In this document: one piece after another, positions 1 to 9,141 of the stretch
How the letters are laid out: every line of letters begins with the position of its first letter
Position numbering within the stretch: position 1 is the first letter of the stretch
Source of the DNA: Enterospora canceri
Taxonomy: Eukaryota; Microsporidia; Enterocytozoonidae
NCBI GenBank assembly: GCA_002087915.1
Contig: LWDP01000005.1
Coordinates: 1-64,000 of the forward strand
Length of the DNA stretch: 64,000 nt
Direction: 5' to 3'
Position numbers and translations under genes: made by a program
Notes under the pieces: generated by a model
What the model was told of the DNA's origin: nothing
The model's database searches: none
Seen by the model: only the letters and a program-made list of their open reading frames with translations

Positions 1-470
1 GATTTTGACTTATCACCTGACTTGGACTTATCTGCTGATTTTGACTTATCACCTGACTTGCCTTTTGACTTGTCACCCGATTTGGGTTTATCACCTGACT
101 TGGGTTTATCCTTTGGCTTATCTTGCTTTTTAGGTTTATCTTGCTTCTTAGGTTTCTCCTGCTTTTTGGGTTTCTCCTGTTTCTTTGGTTTCTCTTGCTT
201 TTTTGGTTTCTCCTGTTTCTTTGGTTTTTGTGCAGGAGGCTTTTCCTGTTTCTTTGGTTTCTGTGCCGGTGGTTTGTCTTTAGGCGCAGCTGCGTTTGAC
301 TTATTGAAATTGAATCCAAGACCAATGGCTTTATCATATATCTGAGTTAGCAATGATTTTGACGAATCAATTTCATTCAAATTAATCAGAAATGTTCTCT
401 TATCTTTTTCGTTCTTTTCTTCACATTGCACCCGGAGTATGCAATACAGCCAGAATAGCATAACCATCAT
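1..470 (-). CDS. Secreted Lys/Pro-rich repeat protein, partial (3' end beyond window)
   Basis: Read on the minus strand from the ATG at 470, the frame stays open for 156 codons to the window edge. The N-terminus (MMVMLFWLYCILRVQC, then charged EEKNEKDK) is a clear signal peptide. About 60 residues of ordinary sequence follow (residues 17-70), then a repetitive region: KPKKQE/KPKKQD hexapeptides and two PPAQ-containing units, changing to KSGDK/KSADK pentapeptides near the edge. The product should be a secreted, highly basic protein. Lysine-rich secreted repeat proteins are known in microsporidia among polar tube and spore wall components, but no family-specific motif is visible, so that role is inference. 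The C-terminus and true length are unknown. The opposite strand is also open here, which is a consequence of the repeats. Confidence 0.8.
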   Translation of the reverse strand, partial: MMVMLFWLYCILRVQCEEKNEKDKRTFLINLNEIDSSKSLLTQIYDKAIGLGFNFNKSNAAAPKDKPPAQKPKKQEKPPAQKPKKQEKPKKQEKPKKQEKPKKQEKPKKQDKPKKQDKPKDKPKSGDKPKSGDKSKGKSGDKSKSADKSKSGDKSK

Positions 471-1194
471 GAATATTTAGAGTAGGAAAATAATAAAACA
501 AGATAAAACAAGTGTTTTGGAATGTAAATAGAGGATGGGTTAAACACGTGATGTGGATGAAAATGATCAAATAATAACGGCAATAACAATGATAATTGGC
601 TGATTGGGAATAGCAACAGTGGATGAAATGTTTCAGAAGAGGGTAAACAATCAGCAGAATTTGAATTGTAATATGGAAATATCAAAATTATATATTTGTT
701 TAAAAAGGAACTGTAATATGATGGCAATATTTTTTCAGGTTATAAATAAAATGATGCTAAACAAAAGAAAGGAAAATACAAAACTATATAAGAGAAGAAT
801 AGAAGATATTTGGCTGCAAATACATGTAAAGAAACTGGATTTTTTAGTGATTATTGTGAATGTAATATTAAATACCCATTGATTATTGGGTATTTAACTC
901 AACTAAGATGCATAATAGACCCGACAAAATGTATTTAAGCTGCTTACATTCTTTTCTTAGGCTTTTTAGTGAGAAAGTGCCATGTAAATAAAATTTGCCT
1001 TTTATCACATTTTCTTTATCTATTGTTGATCTCTAAGACAAAGTTGAATGTTTGTAATCGATCATCAGGTACGACTGAAAACATAATTAAACAAAAATGT
1101 TCAAAGGCGACCAAGAGAGTGGTTCCCAGAGTCCGTTCAATAATTCTCTAAAGTAGCTTTAAGTGAGACAAGACTCTGTTAAAAACTTTTAATT
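471..1194. other. Intergenic, AT-rich, no supported gene
   Basis: About 720 bp between the secreted repeat protein and the hAT transposase. It is AT-rich with frequent stops. Short open frames on both strands (for example 604-882) have no recognisable domain, no CCC signal before the ATG and biased low-complexity composition. It should contain the 5' non-coding end of the hAT element, but I could not identify a terminal inverted repeat pairing with sequence beyond 2970. Confidence 0.5.
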
Positions 1195-2970
1195 ATGCCC
1201 TGGTCTTATTCCATAAAGAAAACTATTATTCGAAAGTACAAAAAAGAATGGCTAGAACAGTTCTATATGATCAATCATGAGAACATGCCAATGTGCTTGC
1301 TTTGCGGGAAAAGGATGACAACGGTGAAAAGATTTAATTGCGAGTCTCACTACATGAGAAGACACAAGAACTCGCCTGAACATGCGCTTGTTGGTAAAGA
1401 AAGGACGACAAAGGCGAAACAACTAAAAGAGCAATACGCCAAAAACAAAAGAAACTATATTACTGTGGACGCTCATGAAAAGTTTAAGAACGTATTTAGA
1501 AGCCGAGTAGCGGAGTTTCTAGCAAAGAACTCCCTATCAAACTCACTAGGTGAGCAACTGAAACCCTTATTCTGGGAATCTTACCTAATGACAAAGAACC
1601 TGAATGATACAATGGTAAAAAGTGTGGGACTGTCAAGACAAACAATTCGAAGACAGCAGCAGAAATTAGCTCTGCAGATAAAAGAGAGGCTAATCTCAGA
1701 CCTAAGTGGTGATAAACTCATCTGGTACAGCATCGCTGTCGATGAATCCTTGGACGTCGCTAGTTACGCGCAACTGATATTTTTTATCAGGTTCGTAACA
1801 AAGGACTTTGAGATAAGAGAGGAGTTTCTTTGTATGAAACCTCTGAAGGATAAAGCAACAGGAGTGAACATATATGAACTGTTTGTGCAGGTGATAAAGG
1901 AATTCTCATTGGATCCTATGAAGCTTGCAGCTGTTTGCACAGATGGAGGAACTGCGATGGCAGGTAAAGAGAGGGGATTAGTAACACTGCTAAGGAGCAG
2001 TGGGAAATTCACAAATTTCCTTTACCTGAAGTGCATAATCCACCAGCAAGCCCTGTGTGCTAAGGCGTGTATATTCATGAATACTATGAAGGAGGCCGTT
2101 GACATCGTGAATTACATACGTGGTAGTTCAGTGAACCACATACAGTTCAAAGAAAAGCTGATCGAATGCGATGACGTCGCATACATAACCGTACCATATT
2201 ATTCATCAATAAGGTGGCTTTCCAACGGTAGACTGTTAACAAGGGTGTTGGAATTTAGAAAACCCATAATTGAATTCTATGAAGCCAAGGAAATGAAATG
2301 CGTTCTAGCAGACGAAGAATTCCACATAAGCCTGATGTGTATTAATGATATGGTAGAGAATCAACAGCGTTTAAATCTGGAACTACAAGGTAATCAGAAG
2401 AATGTCTACCAGGTCTATGTGGCAGTAACCGAGTTTCTGACTACGCTGAAGCTAGTTAAGAAGAACGTAGAATGTGGAAAGCTGACGAAACTATTCTTCA
2501 TAACGCTTGCTGAAAAGTATATGTTCAAAGATCTGCCAGAAAGAATCAAGGAAGAATTGAAAACTGCGCTTAACCTGATGATAGAAGCGTATGAAAATCT
2601 TTTCATTGACTTTGGAACAGAGCTGTCCAATATGCAGCTTGTTTTTTCACCCTTTGATATCAACCCTGAAGATGTGGATGATGAGCTGTCACTGGAATTG
2701 ATAAGCGTACAAGCAGATGTAAGAAACAAGTATCGTTTTAGTAGCGAAATCCCCATATCAGAAGTTTGGAGAAATATCAATGGTGTTCCAAAATTAAGGA
2801 TTCTTGCAGCCAAATACCTGGCATGTTTCAGTCCAGCACACTGTTGTGAGAAAGCATTCAGCGACATGAAGAATATAAAAAGAAGTAATCGTATGATATC
2901 AACTAATGAGAATTTGGACGATGAGATGAGAATCAAGTTAAATAAGATGACTTTGAATTATGAAGAATAA
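1195..2970 (+). mobile_element. hAT-family transposase, apparently intact
   Basis: The 591-residue product has the hAT layout. A BED-type zinc finger lies at about residues 32-60 (C-x2-C then H-x4-H in MCLLCGKR...HYMRRH). The RNase H-like core carries Asp183 (IAVDESLD), Asp250 (VCTDGGTAM) and the hAT signature KCIIHQQALC. The C-terminal dimerisation region (AAKYLACFSPAHCCEKAFSD) includes Glu552. All three candidate catalytic acids are present and the frame has no breaks, so the copy could be active or recently inserted. The IHQQALC motif and overall pattern resemble animal hAT elements of the ZBED5/GTF2IRD2/SCAND3 type, which raises possible host-to-parasite transfer (inference). Start is the ATG after an AT-rich stretch; no CCC signal. 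Ends of the element were not found. It abuts the mariner remnant downstream. Confidence 0.88.
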
Positions 2971-2974
2971 ATTG

Positions 2975-4114
2975 ATATAGCAAATAACTTAATAAAGATG
3001 ATTACGAAGTTTAGAACAAACGTTGTAGTGACTTTCGTGGAATGGCAATTTAGCCACCCTTGTGTTGGATTCAGAGAACCACTCTGTAGTCTTTTTTTTG
3101 ATTTGTGGTAGGAGGCATTGTCTTGAATAAAGACAGAGGAATTAAGGTCTACCCCGGAAACAATGAGGTCATCAAGAACCTTATCCCTAATCAGACTTAT
3201 GTATTTGTCCGAGGTCATCATACCGCTGATAGGATAGACCTTAAAAATTCCAGCCCCGGAAATGAATCCCCAAACCATCAGGCCACCACCTCTAAACTTC
3301 TTAGTTCGGGTTATACGGTGCTCAGGGGCCGGACTACGTCGTTCTTTGTAGTAGGTCTGGCCACCAGTTGCACCCACAATCCTGAAACTGGACTCGTCGT
3401 AAAAATGAATTTTTTCCAGTCCTGATAAGTGTACGATTTGTACAGCTTATAGTACTTTCGTCGTTGTTTCTTGTGCTTATCAGAAAGTACAGGGGCCTTT
3501 GACTTTCTGTAGCTCTTGTAGCCGCTACTCTTCAATATTTTTCTAATTGACGAGGCATCAATTTTTTTCTGAAACATATCAGCTGCGAATTTCACGCCAT
3601 CGCTACTGGTTTGTAGGTAACCTGACGTGAAATTTGCAAAATGATGTTGGTTTCTCGTTTTGTCAAGGCATTTGGCTTTCCAATGCGCCACAAAACTTTT
3701 TGACCCCTGTACTTTCTGATAGCTCCCTCGCTACACCCGCACATTTTTGCTAATGTTATTGCTAGTACCGGCGGAAACGGAACAAAGGCAAACCTGAGAT
3801 TTATTTCCTTCGGGTTCCTCCCCGATATTCTCATTGCTCATTTCTTTCTCATCCTGTTGCTTCTCCTCTTCAGGTATTTCAACTTGGCTGGCCCCGAAGC
3901 CAGAAAGGCCAGTTGGGGTAGTTCCCTAGAGGGCTGGGGAACTACCGCTGGGTGCTGGGCCCCAGCGATCAATGCTCGCAACCTTGCAAGCCTTCGGCGC
4001 TTGTGCCGGTTCTCTCTTAGTACGGCTGCTGCCACAGCCGGGACTCACGCCCCCTTGCTGGCTCTCTCGGCCGTCCCCATTCGTTCGTTGGTTGGACTCT
4101 TTTTCTTCACTCAT
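2975..4114 (-). pseudogene. Degenerate Tc1/mariner transposase with GC-rich 5' region
   Basis: Pieces of one Tc1/mariner-type transposase are spread over different minus-strand frames. A helix-turn-helix piece (AKMCGCSEGAIRKYRG, then WRIGKPNALTKRE) lies at about 3630-3760. A linker piece (KFAADMFQKKIDASSIRKIL) lies at 3480-3600. The core piece (GGGLMVWGFISGAGIF and the VFIQDNASYH motif with the second catalytic Asp) lies at 3080-3310. The first Asp is lost in a frameshift near 3400. The sequence breaks off just where the Pro-Asp-Leu-Asn block with the third acid is expected, so the 3' end is truncated near the hAT gene. At the 5' end a frame from the ATG at 4114 (MSEEKESNQ) has an in-frame TAG near 3926 and then an acidic stretch before the helix-turn-helix. 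At least two frameshifts and one stop make it non-functional. Confidence 0.8.
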
Positions 4115-4135
4115 GACAGGGGTTCTTTCAAGTAA

Positions 4136-4981
4136 ATTTTGATAAAAAAAACCAATGCTTGTCGTGAATCACAACAGTCCTATTGGACAACTTGCAATTT
4201 GCTGGATCATTAATGATCGACAGCATGCTTTTGGGCAACTTATCCATAAAGGGTTTTTAGTAATTGTGGTTGGCTAGCCCTGTACGCCTGTTGTTTAGGT
4301 GTGTTTCGAACAATTTAATACAGTCTTTATTCTCTGTATCTGAAAGTTGTGTAAATTTTTAGAAGTAATAAAACCCTTTTTATTAGTGTTGAATCTAATG
4401 TCACAGTAACAAACAAATGCTTTCAGGAAAAGGAGGAAAACGACATATTTACACACAAACAGTTTTACAACACGGCCTCTTCCAAGGAAATGGAAAAATC
4501 AGAATGGTTTTTGTTTATTTTTATTGACGTACTGTGGCTCACAGTGAGCTTTGACACAGACACGCTTATGATTAGATGATTTACGCATTGATTATTCTTG
4601 GGCTTCTCCCTGTTTATATACTATGAATTGTTGATCAAAAAATAGCAATAAATATATCAGACACGACGCATTGTCTTCAACCTGACAATTGGATTGAACG
4701 GCAACAATGTTATCACTAGAAACACCATTATGTATTGAGGTAACCAGGCAGTGATGATAAGACTCTATTCAATCCTGTTGGTCGTGTACTTGCATCATCC
4801 TTCTGTATTGTATGCTGATTGTGTAGACCCATGCGATTCTTGTATACCTACCTGTAATATCTTTCATTGATCCAAGTTTTCTGCTTTAAGACGCTAGATA
4901 CGTCGGGTATTAAATTAATTCCTTAATGCCTGTATGAAAAATGAACCCTCATTTTAAACTTACGTAGTTTCTCACAGTACT
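4136..4981. other. Intergenic, no supported gene
   Basis: About 850 bp of AT-rich sequence between the mariner remnant and the ATPase fragment. No open frame of credible length or domain content, no tRNA-like structure and no obvious repeat was seen. It may include the 5' non-coding end of the mariner copy. Confidence 0.5.
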
Positions 4982-5349
4982 GTGCTTGTCTACTTTATAG
5001 CATGCAGATCTAAATTCACCAGAGGAAATTGCAGAAAACCAAATCAACGAGAAATCAACCCAGGCCTCTCTTCTACGTCACAATGTGGATGTATTTGTTC
5101 AAGGTCTGTTCCTTCACAAATTACGGAGCATTCGAAAAGAGCAGAATCAGAAACATCAGATTATTTGGAGTGATGCTCTTCTTGTGCTGTGACAATTTAT
5201 TCGACTGGAATACTCTGTATGAAAATATTGAACTAGTGAAACGGACATGTAATGAACTAATTGTGTTTACAGTGGTATTCACCATATTGACTATTGTTGC
5301 AGTAACATTCGATTGCATTGATACAAACATAATGGTATTAAATCATTGA
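4982..5349 (+). pseudogene. Duplicated 3' fragment of the P5-type ATPase gene (pseudogene)
   Basis: This stretch matches the 3' end of the complete ATPase gene at 20770-21187. Shared peptides include LFYVTMW, NYGAF, SRIRN, FGVMLFLCCDNLFDWN, NELIVF and CIDTNI, and both copies end in -H followed by TGA. DNA identity is high (for example the run from GGAGTGATGCTC). The copy has lost about 5 nt near 5073 (parent GGCCACTCTTCTCTTCTAC), which shifts the frame, about 21 nt near 5158, and part of the region before 5035. No upstream catalytic region of the ATPase is present. It is therefore a truncated, frameshifted duplicate covering roughly the last 140 residues (the last membrane helices). Confidence 0.9.
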
Positions 5350-5519
5350 TCAAAACCTATTGTTTATTAAGAATTTTTGTTTTGTTTCTTATCACCACAA
5401 CAAACTCAAAGCGACTATACATTCTGCCTTATTAGTTTACATAATCCAAATATCAAATTCTATTCCTTTTACATAAGTTCTTTGAATTGTTGATTTATTT
5501 ATTTGTTAAAATATCATCC

Positions 5520-7328
5520 ATGTTAATTCATAGTTTGATATGTGGCTTAGTCAGATGCTCAAGCACGCATGACCCATTCCAAGAGCAGCTGTTTGACTTC
5601 TTCGTGAACCTGAACAAGTTCCATTTACCCGATGAGGCAGATGAAGTTGATTTTACTTCGGGAGCCCCTGGTGATTTTGATTATGGCTTGTCCGGTATTG
5701 AACAAGACTCCCAGAGCAGCTTTGACAGTTATAGCGGAACTACATCAGAGACTAAGATCAAAAGACCAAGAAGATTTACAGTTGAAATCGAGATCACTCC
5801 ATTTTCATGGGGATACATCAGCAACAGAAACTGGTGCATCTCTGCTAGATCGAATGAGTACAAGAAGAAGCTGGCCTATACTTTTGGCTCTGGTAATTTC
5901 GTATTCTCATTGACTAAAGAAGAACTTGAAGGTGGATCTGTGATTCTAGAGACAACTAATATGTTCAAGACGTACTATGGGGAATTCTTATTCAGGGATG
6001 GACAGAACCAACTCAGCCTAAAGAAGGTTGATGACCCTGAATACAGTTACGAAATGTCGTATACTGTGAAGATATCCAAAAGAAGAATTGTGCACCTGAA
6101 GAAAAAGAGTGCGATGATTGTAAAGACAATAAAGGCATATACGGAATCAATAGCAAATATGGTGACAGAAAAACATGAAACAGGGGTATCAGAGAGTTCA
6201 ATGGATGTGCTTAGTTACACTGGTTCTGACAAACAGGGGCTATTTTCAAACACACTTGCAATACGAAGAAGTGTCCTTGTAATTATTCAAAGCAGGTCAA
6301 TTCTATCAATAATTCCATTCATGCGTAAAGTAAAGGTGATATCGGGCTTGTATGAACAGGAATACAAAGAGAATGTAAACAGACTGAATGGATACGAGAT
6401 ACTGAATAAGGAAGATGAAGATATTAACACGCTTAAGATGGCAAAGTATGCCTCTGCTGCATACAAATTAGAAAAATATCCTGAAGAAAATGTGAATTTG
6501 CTAATAGCTGAGAATACAAAGGCTGAAGATGCAGTAGATGCAATATGCTTAGAAGCAAAATGCAATAGGAGCCAATTACTAATGGCAAACACATCTGGTG
6601 ACTCGTATATTGGATTTATTCTGGTTGAACATTCACCAGATACATTGGTATTAGCATTTAAAGGTACAGGTAGAATGGATGAAATAGCAAATGACATGAA
6701 CATTGAGTACATTAGCTCACCATATGGTGACTTCTACACCCACCAGGGATTCCTGAAGTACCAAAGTGTATTTGAGAGTATATGGATGGCTGCTATACTC
6801 GAATATGCTAAAAAGTACAAGAACATTGTCATAACAGGACATTCATTAGGTGGATCTGTTGCACAGCTCTGCTATGTCTCCATGGTAGAGCAGAATATAC
6901 TGGGGGAAAGGGGACTAAAACAAACAGGCATATCATGTGTGTCATTCAGTCCAGCACCAACAGTAGATCGGGAATGGGCTAATAAACAACAGGGCTACAA
7001 TATGGTAAGTTGGGTATATGAAAATGATGTGGTTCCACAGGCAAGTAAGGGATCAGCAATATTCCTGAAAGTGTGTGTAGATGAATTAGGACGGAGCTTA
7101 AACGAACAAAGCAAGAAACATCTGTTGGAAAAGTGTCGGGGAATACGAAATAACTTCAATGAAAAAATCAATCCACTCTTTCATCCAGGAAGAGTGTATC
7201 ACCTGGCAAATGATGAAGAAGTCCTGAAAACAAAGCAACTTGGTTTGGATGACTTGATTGAAATCAAATTGCTATCATCATCAATCAGTGACCATGGAAT
7301 AACGAATTTCACTACAATTGAATTGTAA
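5520..7328 (+). CDS. Secreted class 3 lipase-domain protein
   Basis: With the start at 5520 the product has 602 residues and a signal peptide (MLIHSLICGLVRCSS); an in-frame upstream ATG at 5487 would bury it. The N-terminal half (to about residue 290) is acidic then basic, and unrecognised. The C-terminal half is a class 3 (fungal-type) lipase domain: LVLAFKGTG strand, nucleophile elbow GHSLGG with Ser442, acid in ENDVVP (Asp503), and His592 in DHGITNF as the likely catalytic histidine (His of HPGRVYH is an alternative). Known family role: hydrolysis of acylglycerols or phospholipids. A secreted lipase in an intracellular parasite could act on host lipids or vacuole membrane (inference). It lies just downstream of the ATPase pseudogene and converges on the proteasome gene with a 10 bp gap. 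Confidence 0.82.
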   Translation: MLIHSLICGLVRCSSTHDPFQEQLFDFFVNLNKFHLPDEADEVDFTSGAPGDFDYGLSGIEQDSQSSFDSYSGTTSETKIKRPRRFTVEIEITPFSWGYISNRNWCISARSNEYKKKLAYTFGSGNFVFSLTKEELEGGSVILETTNMFKTYYGEFLFRDGQNQLSLKKVDDPEYSYEMSYTVKISKRRIVHLKKKSAMIVKTIKAYTESIANMVTEKHETGVSESSMDVLSYTGSDKQGLFSNTLAIRRSVLVIIQSRSILSIIPFMRKVKVISGLYEQEYKENVNRLNGYEILNKEDEDINTLKMAKYASAAYKLEKYPEENVNLLIAENTKAEDAVDAICLEAKCNRSQLLMANTSGDSYIGFILVEHSPDTLVLAFKGTGRMDEIANDMNIEYISSPYGDFYTHQGFLKYQSVFESIWMAAILEYAKKYKNIVITGHSLGGSVAQLCYVSMVEQNILGERGLKQTGISCVSFSPAPTVDREWANKQQGYNMVSWVYENDVVPQASKGSAIFLKVCVDELGRSLNEQSKKHLLEKCRGIRNNFNEKINPLFHPGRVYHLANDEEVLKTKQLGLDDLIEIKLLSSSISDHGITNFTTIEL

Positions 7329-7338
7329 ATAAAATTGA

Positions 7339-8019
7339 TCAAAAAAGCTCTTCTATTTCATCCAGGGTGTAAACGTGAAAAGTACCATTTTTGAAAACAC
7401 CCATTGAAATGTCTTCTGATTTGATTTCAACACCAGCATGCTCTCTGATGGCCCCAATGCATGCTGTAATATTGTCATCCAGAACACCCTGTCTTCGAGT
7501 CAGGAAGTTGGTGGCACTTTCGTAGCCTACGCCTGCTGCTGCACTTTCAGCAAATTTATAGCTTCCACTTGGATCCACCTTGTACAACCCAACAGTTCCA
7601 TCCTTATTGGCTCCAGAGAAGACGAAGTAAACACCAAATGGTCTTGGACCGCCTTTCTGTGAATACTCCTGCATTGTCATACAAAACTCATTGACGAAGA
7701 CTGAGAGACTGGGATACCTGTTGTAGATTTCATAGTAATCGAAGCATATTCGTTGTGCTAGGCTCAAGCAGACCCTGAAATCAGGCTGAAGACCAGCATA
7801 GGTTACACCTATTGTAGGACACACATTATAGACTTTGTTGTATGTTTGGTGGTTTGCTAATTTGGGAAGCTTCTTATGAGAGCACAGGACAGCACCATCT
7901 TTGCTTACTAGGGCAACACATAGTGATGCGTTGAGTGCAGCAGTTAACGCGTTATCACATTGACTCAGCTTTCCTTTGTTCGAAAACACTGAGAATGGTT
8001 TGTTAGGATCCAGAAACAT
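7339..8019 (-). CDS. PRE8: 20S proteasome subunit alpha type 2
   Basis: The product (226 residues) is a proteasome alpha subunit. The N-terminal segment PFSVFSNKGKLSQCDNAL corresponds to the alpha-ring signature. GGPRPFGVYFVFSG and LYKVDPSGSYKF are typical of alpha subunits, and the overall match is best to alpha2 (PSMA2/Pre8). Alpha subunits are not catalytic; they form the gated outer ring of the 20S core in nucleus and cytoplasm. Start at 8019 was chosen because the ATG is directly preceded by GAGCCC and the protein then begins a few residues before the signature, as in the family; the frame is open for 20 further codons upstream. In the signature the usual Tyr of Q-x-[DE]-Y-A is Cys (SQCDNAL), a mild deviation. 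Works with Rpt2 encoded at 27009-28286. Confidence 0.88.
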   Translation of the reverse strand: MFLDPNKPFSVFSNKGKLSQCDNALTAALNASLCVALVSKDGAVLCSHKKLPKLANHQTYNKVYNVCPTIGVTYAGLQPDFRVCLSLAQRICFDYYEIYNRYPSLSVFVNEFCMTMQEYSQKGGPRPFGVYFVFSGANKDGTVGLYKVDPSGSYKFAESAAAGVGYESATNFLTRRQGVLDDNITACIGAIREHAGVEIKSEDISMGVFKNGTFHVYTLDEIEELF

Positions 8020-8126
8020 GGGCTCAACTATTTTATGCAAAATAACATTTTGTTTGTAAATTAAGCTTAACCTATTCAAACTGTTTTATTGGGAACCTTT
8101 TGATACAATTTGCTACTATTTTCATT

Positions 8127-9056
8127 CTACAGGTTCCATGCCGATTCATCAAGTTGGCTGTACTTGTTCTCCTTTGATGTTAATGTAATAAATAGCACCA
8201 CTACAAATATTATCACTGCTAAAATCACTGATCCACATATCAGTAATTTGAGTGATGTAGATTTCTGTTTCTTTTCTTGATTAAGTAACTTTGGTGTCTT
8301 AGAGTCCTCTTTCTTAGATACCTTTTTTGTAGTTTTCTTCTTTCCGTATTCTCTTAGATCAAATATCTTCAGTCCACTATTTTTGTCTCTTGCCACTTTT
8401 ATTATTTCTGTTTTCTTCTCAATTCCATCTACTATAAATGTAATATACACGTGATATATAGCATTTTCAGTAAAATCTATGTCTTTAACCTGAATAAAAA
8501 CAGGTAGTTTCTCACAATTGGCTTCCAACTTCTCCTTTTTCTTCTCTGGTGTAAACTTGCATTCCTTTCCAAGTTCAACTATCGTATTCTTCACTTCTTT
8601 TAGAACATATAGTGGCATATCATTCTCTTCATGTGATTTTCTTTCCACCAATTCATTGATTTGATCAATTGCTTCATCATAAGTTATCTCATCCAATTCA
8701 GCACTATTAAATACCCTTGAGATGCCTTCAGTTTCATTTTCTTCTGCATACTCATCTGTTACAATTGTAATCAGTTTATTTGGAAATGCGTTTACCTGTT
8801 CTTCTGTGATGATGTCTTCTTTCTCAATTTTGCGTGTTTCTGTATTTATTTTTGTTATCACTGCTGATATTTCACTATTGTCGTATTTTATGTCTGAGAA
8901 AACCAGAAAGTTTCCATCTGTTTGTTCTGTGGGATTTAGCTGCTCTGCTTCACTTAAATCGTACTCTGCTTTGATTAAATCATAAGTGACTCCTTCTGCA
9001 CAGTAAACTAGTTTCAAATAATCGATTAAAATGGTTACTGAAAAAACATTGGTCAT
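8127..9056 (-). CDS. Type I membrane protein of unknown function
   Basis: The 309-residue product starts with a signal peptide (MTNVFSVTILIDYLKLVYC-AEG), has an acidic ectodomain rich in Glu/Lys, a basic juxtamembrane stretch (KKKTTKKVSKKEDSK) at about 240-265, one transmembrane helix (CGSVILAVIIFVVVLFITL, about 270-292) and a 17-residue tail. Start 9056 follows CACCCTCAA-ATG, giving the CCC signal four bases upstream, and exposes the signal peptide at the very N-terminus. The basic run precedes the helix, so if the signal is cleaved the positive side would be lumenal, contrary to the usual rule; topology is therefore uncertain. No domain recognised. Confidence 0.7.
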   Translation of the reverse strand: MTNVFSVTILIDYLKLVYCAEGVTYDLIKAEYDLSEAEQLNPTEQTDGNFLVFSDIKYDNSEISAVITKINTETRKIEKEDIITEEQVNAFPNKLITIVTDEYAEENETEGISRVFNSAELDEITYDEAIDQINELVERKSHEENDMPLYVLKEVKNTIVELGKECKFTPEKKKEKLEANCEKLPVFIQVKDIDFTENAIYHVYITFIVDGIEKKTEIIKVARDKNSGLKIFDLREYGKKKTTKKVSKKEDSKTPKLLNQEKKQKSTSLKLLICGSVILAVIIFVVVLFITLTSKENKYSQLDESAWNL

Positions 9057-9141
9057 TTGAGGGTGATATCGACAGGGGCAAAAATCCAAAATTGATCAGT
9101 TTTCATGGTAAACGGTCATGTTATGTGAATGTTGATCAGCT

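Noticed and set aside
1..300. Possible CRISPR-like or satellite array
   Set aside because: The repeats are 15-18 bp codon-periodic units without spacers, and the organism is eukaryotic; they encode KPKKQE and KSGDK repeats.
22..345. Plus-strand open frame of 107 codons rich in Gly/Phe/Leu/Ser repeats
   Set aside because: It is the antisense of the Lys/Pro repeats of the minus-strand secreted protein, which has a signal peptide and fuller coding features.
604..882. Plus-strand frame of 92 codons
   Set aside because: AT-driven composition, no domain, no start signal, and a similar-length frame on the other strand at the same place.
900..1194. hAT terminal inverted repeat and 8-bp target duplication
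   Set aside because: I compared the flanks of the transposase gene and found no convincing inverted pair; the ends may be eroded or lie outside what I compared.
3857..4135. Plus-strand frame of 92 codons in the GC-rich segment
   Set aside because: The minus strand reads into the mariner helix-turn-helix; GC-rich DNA leaves all frames open by chance.
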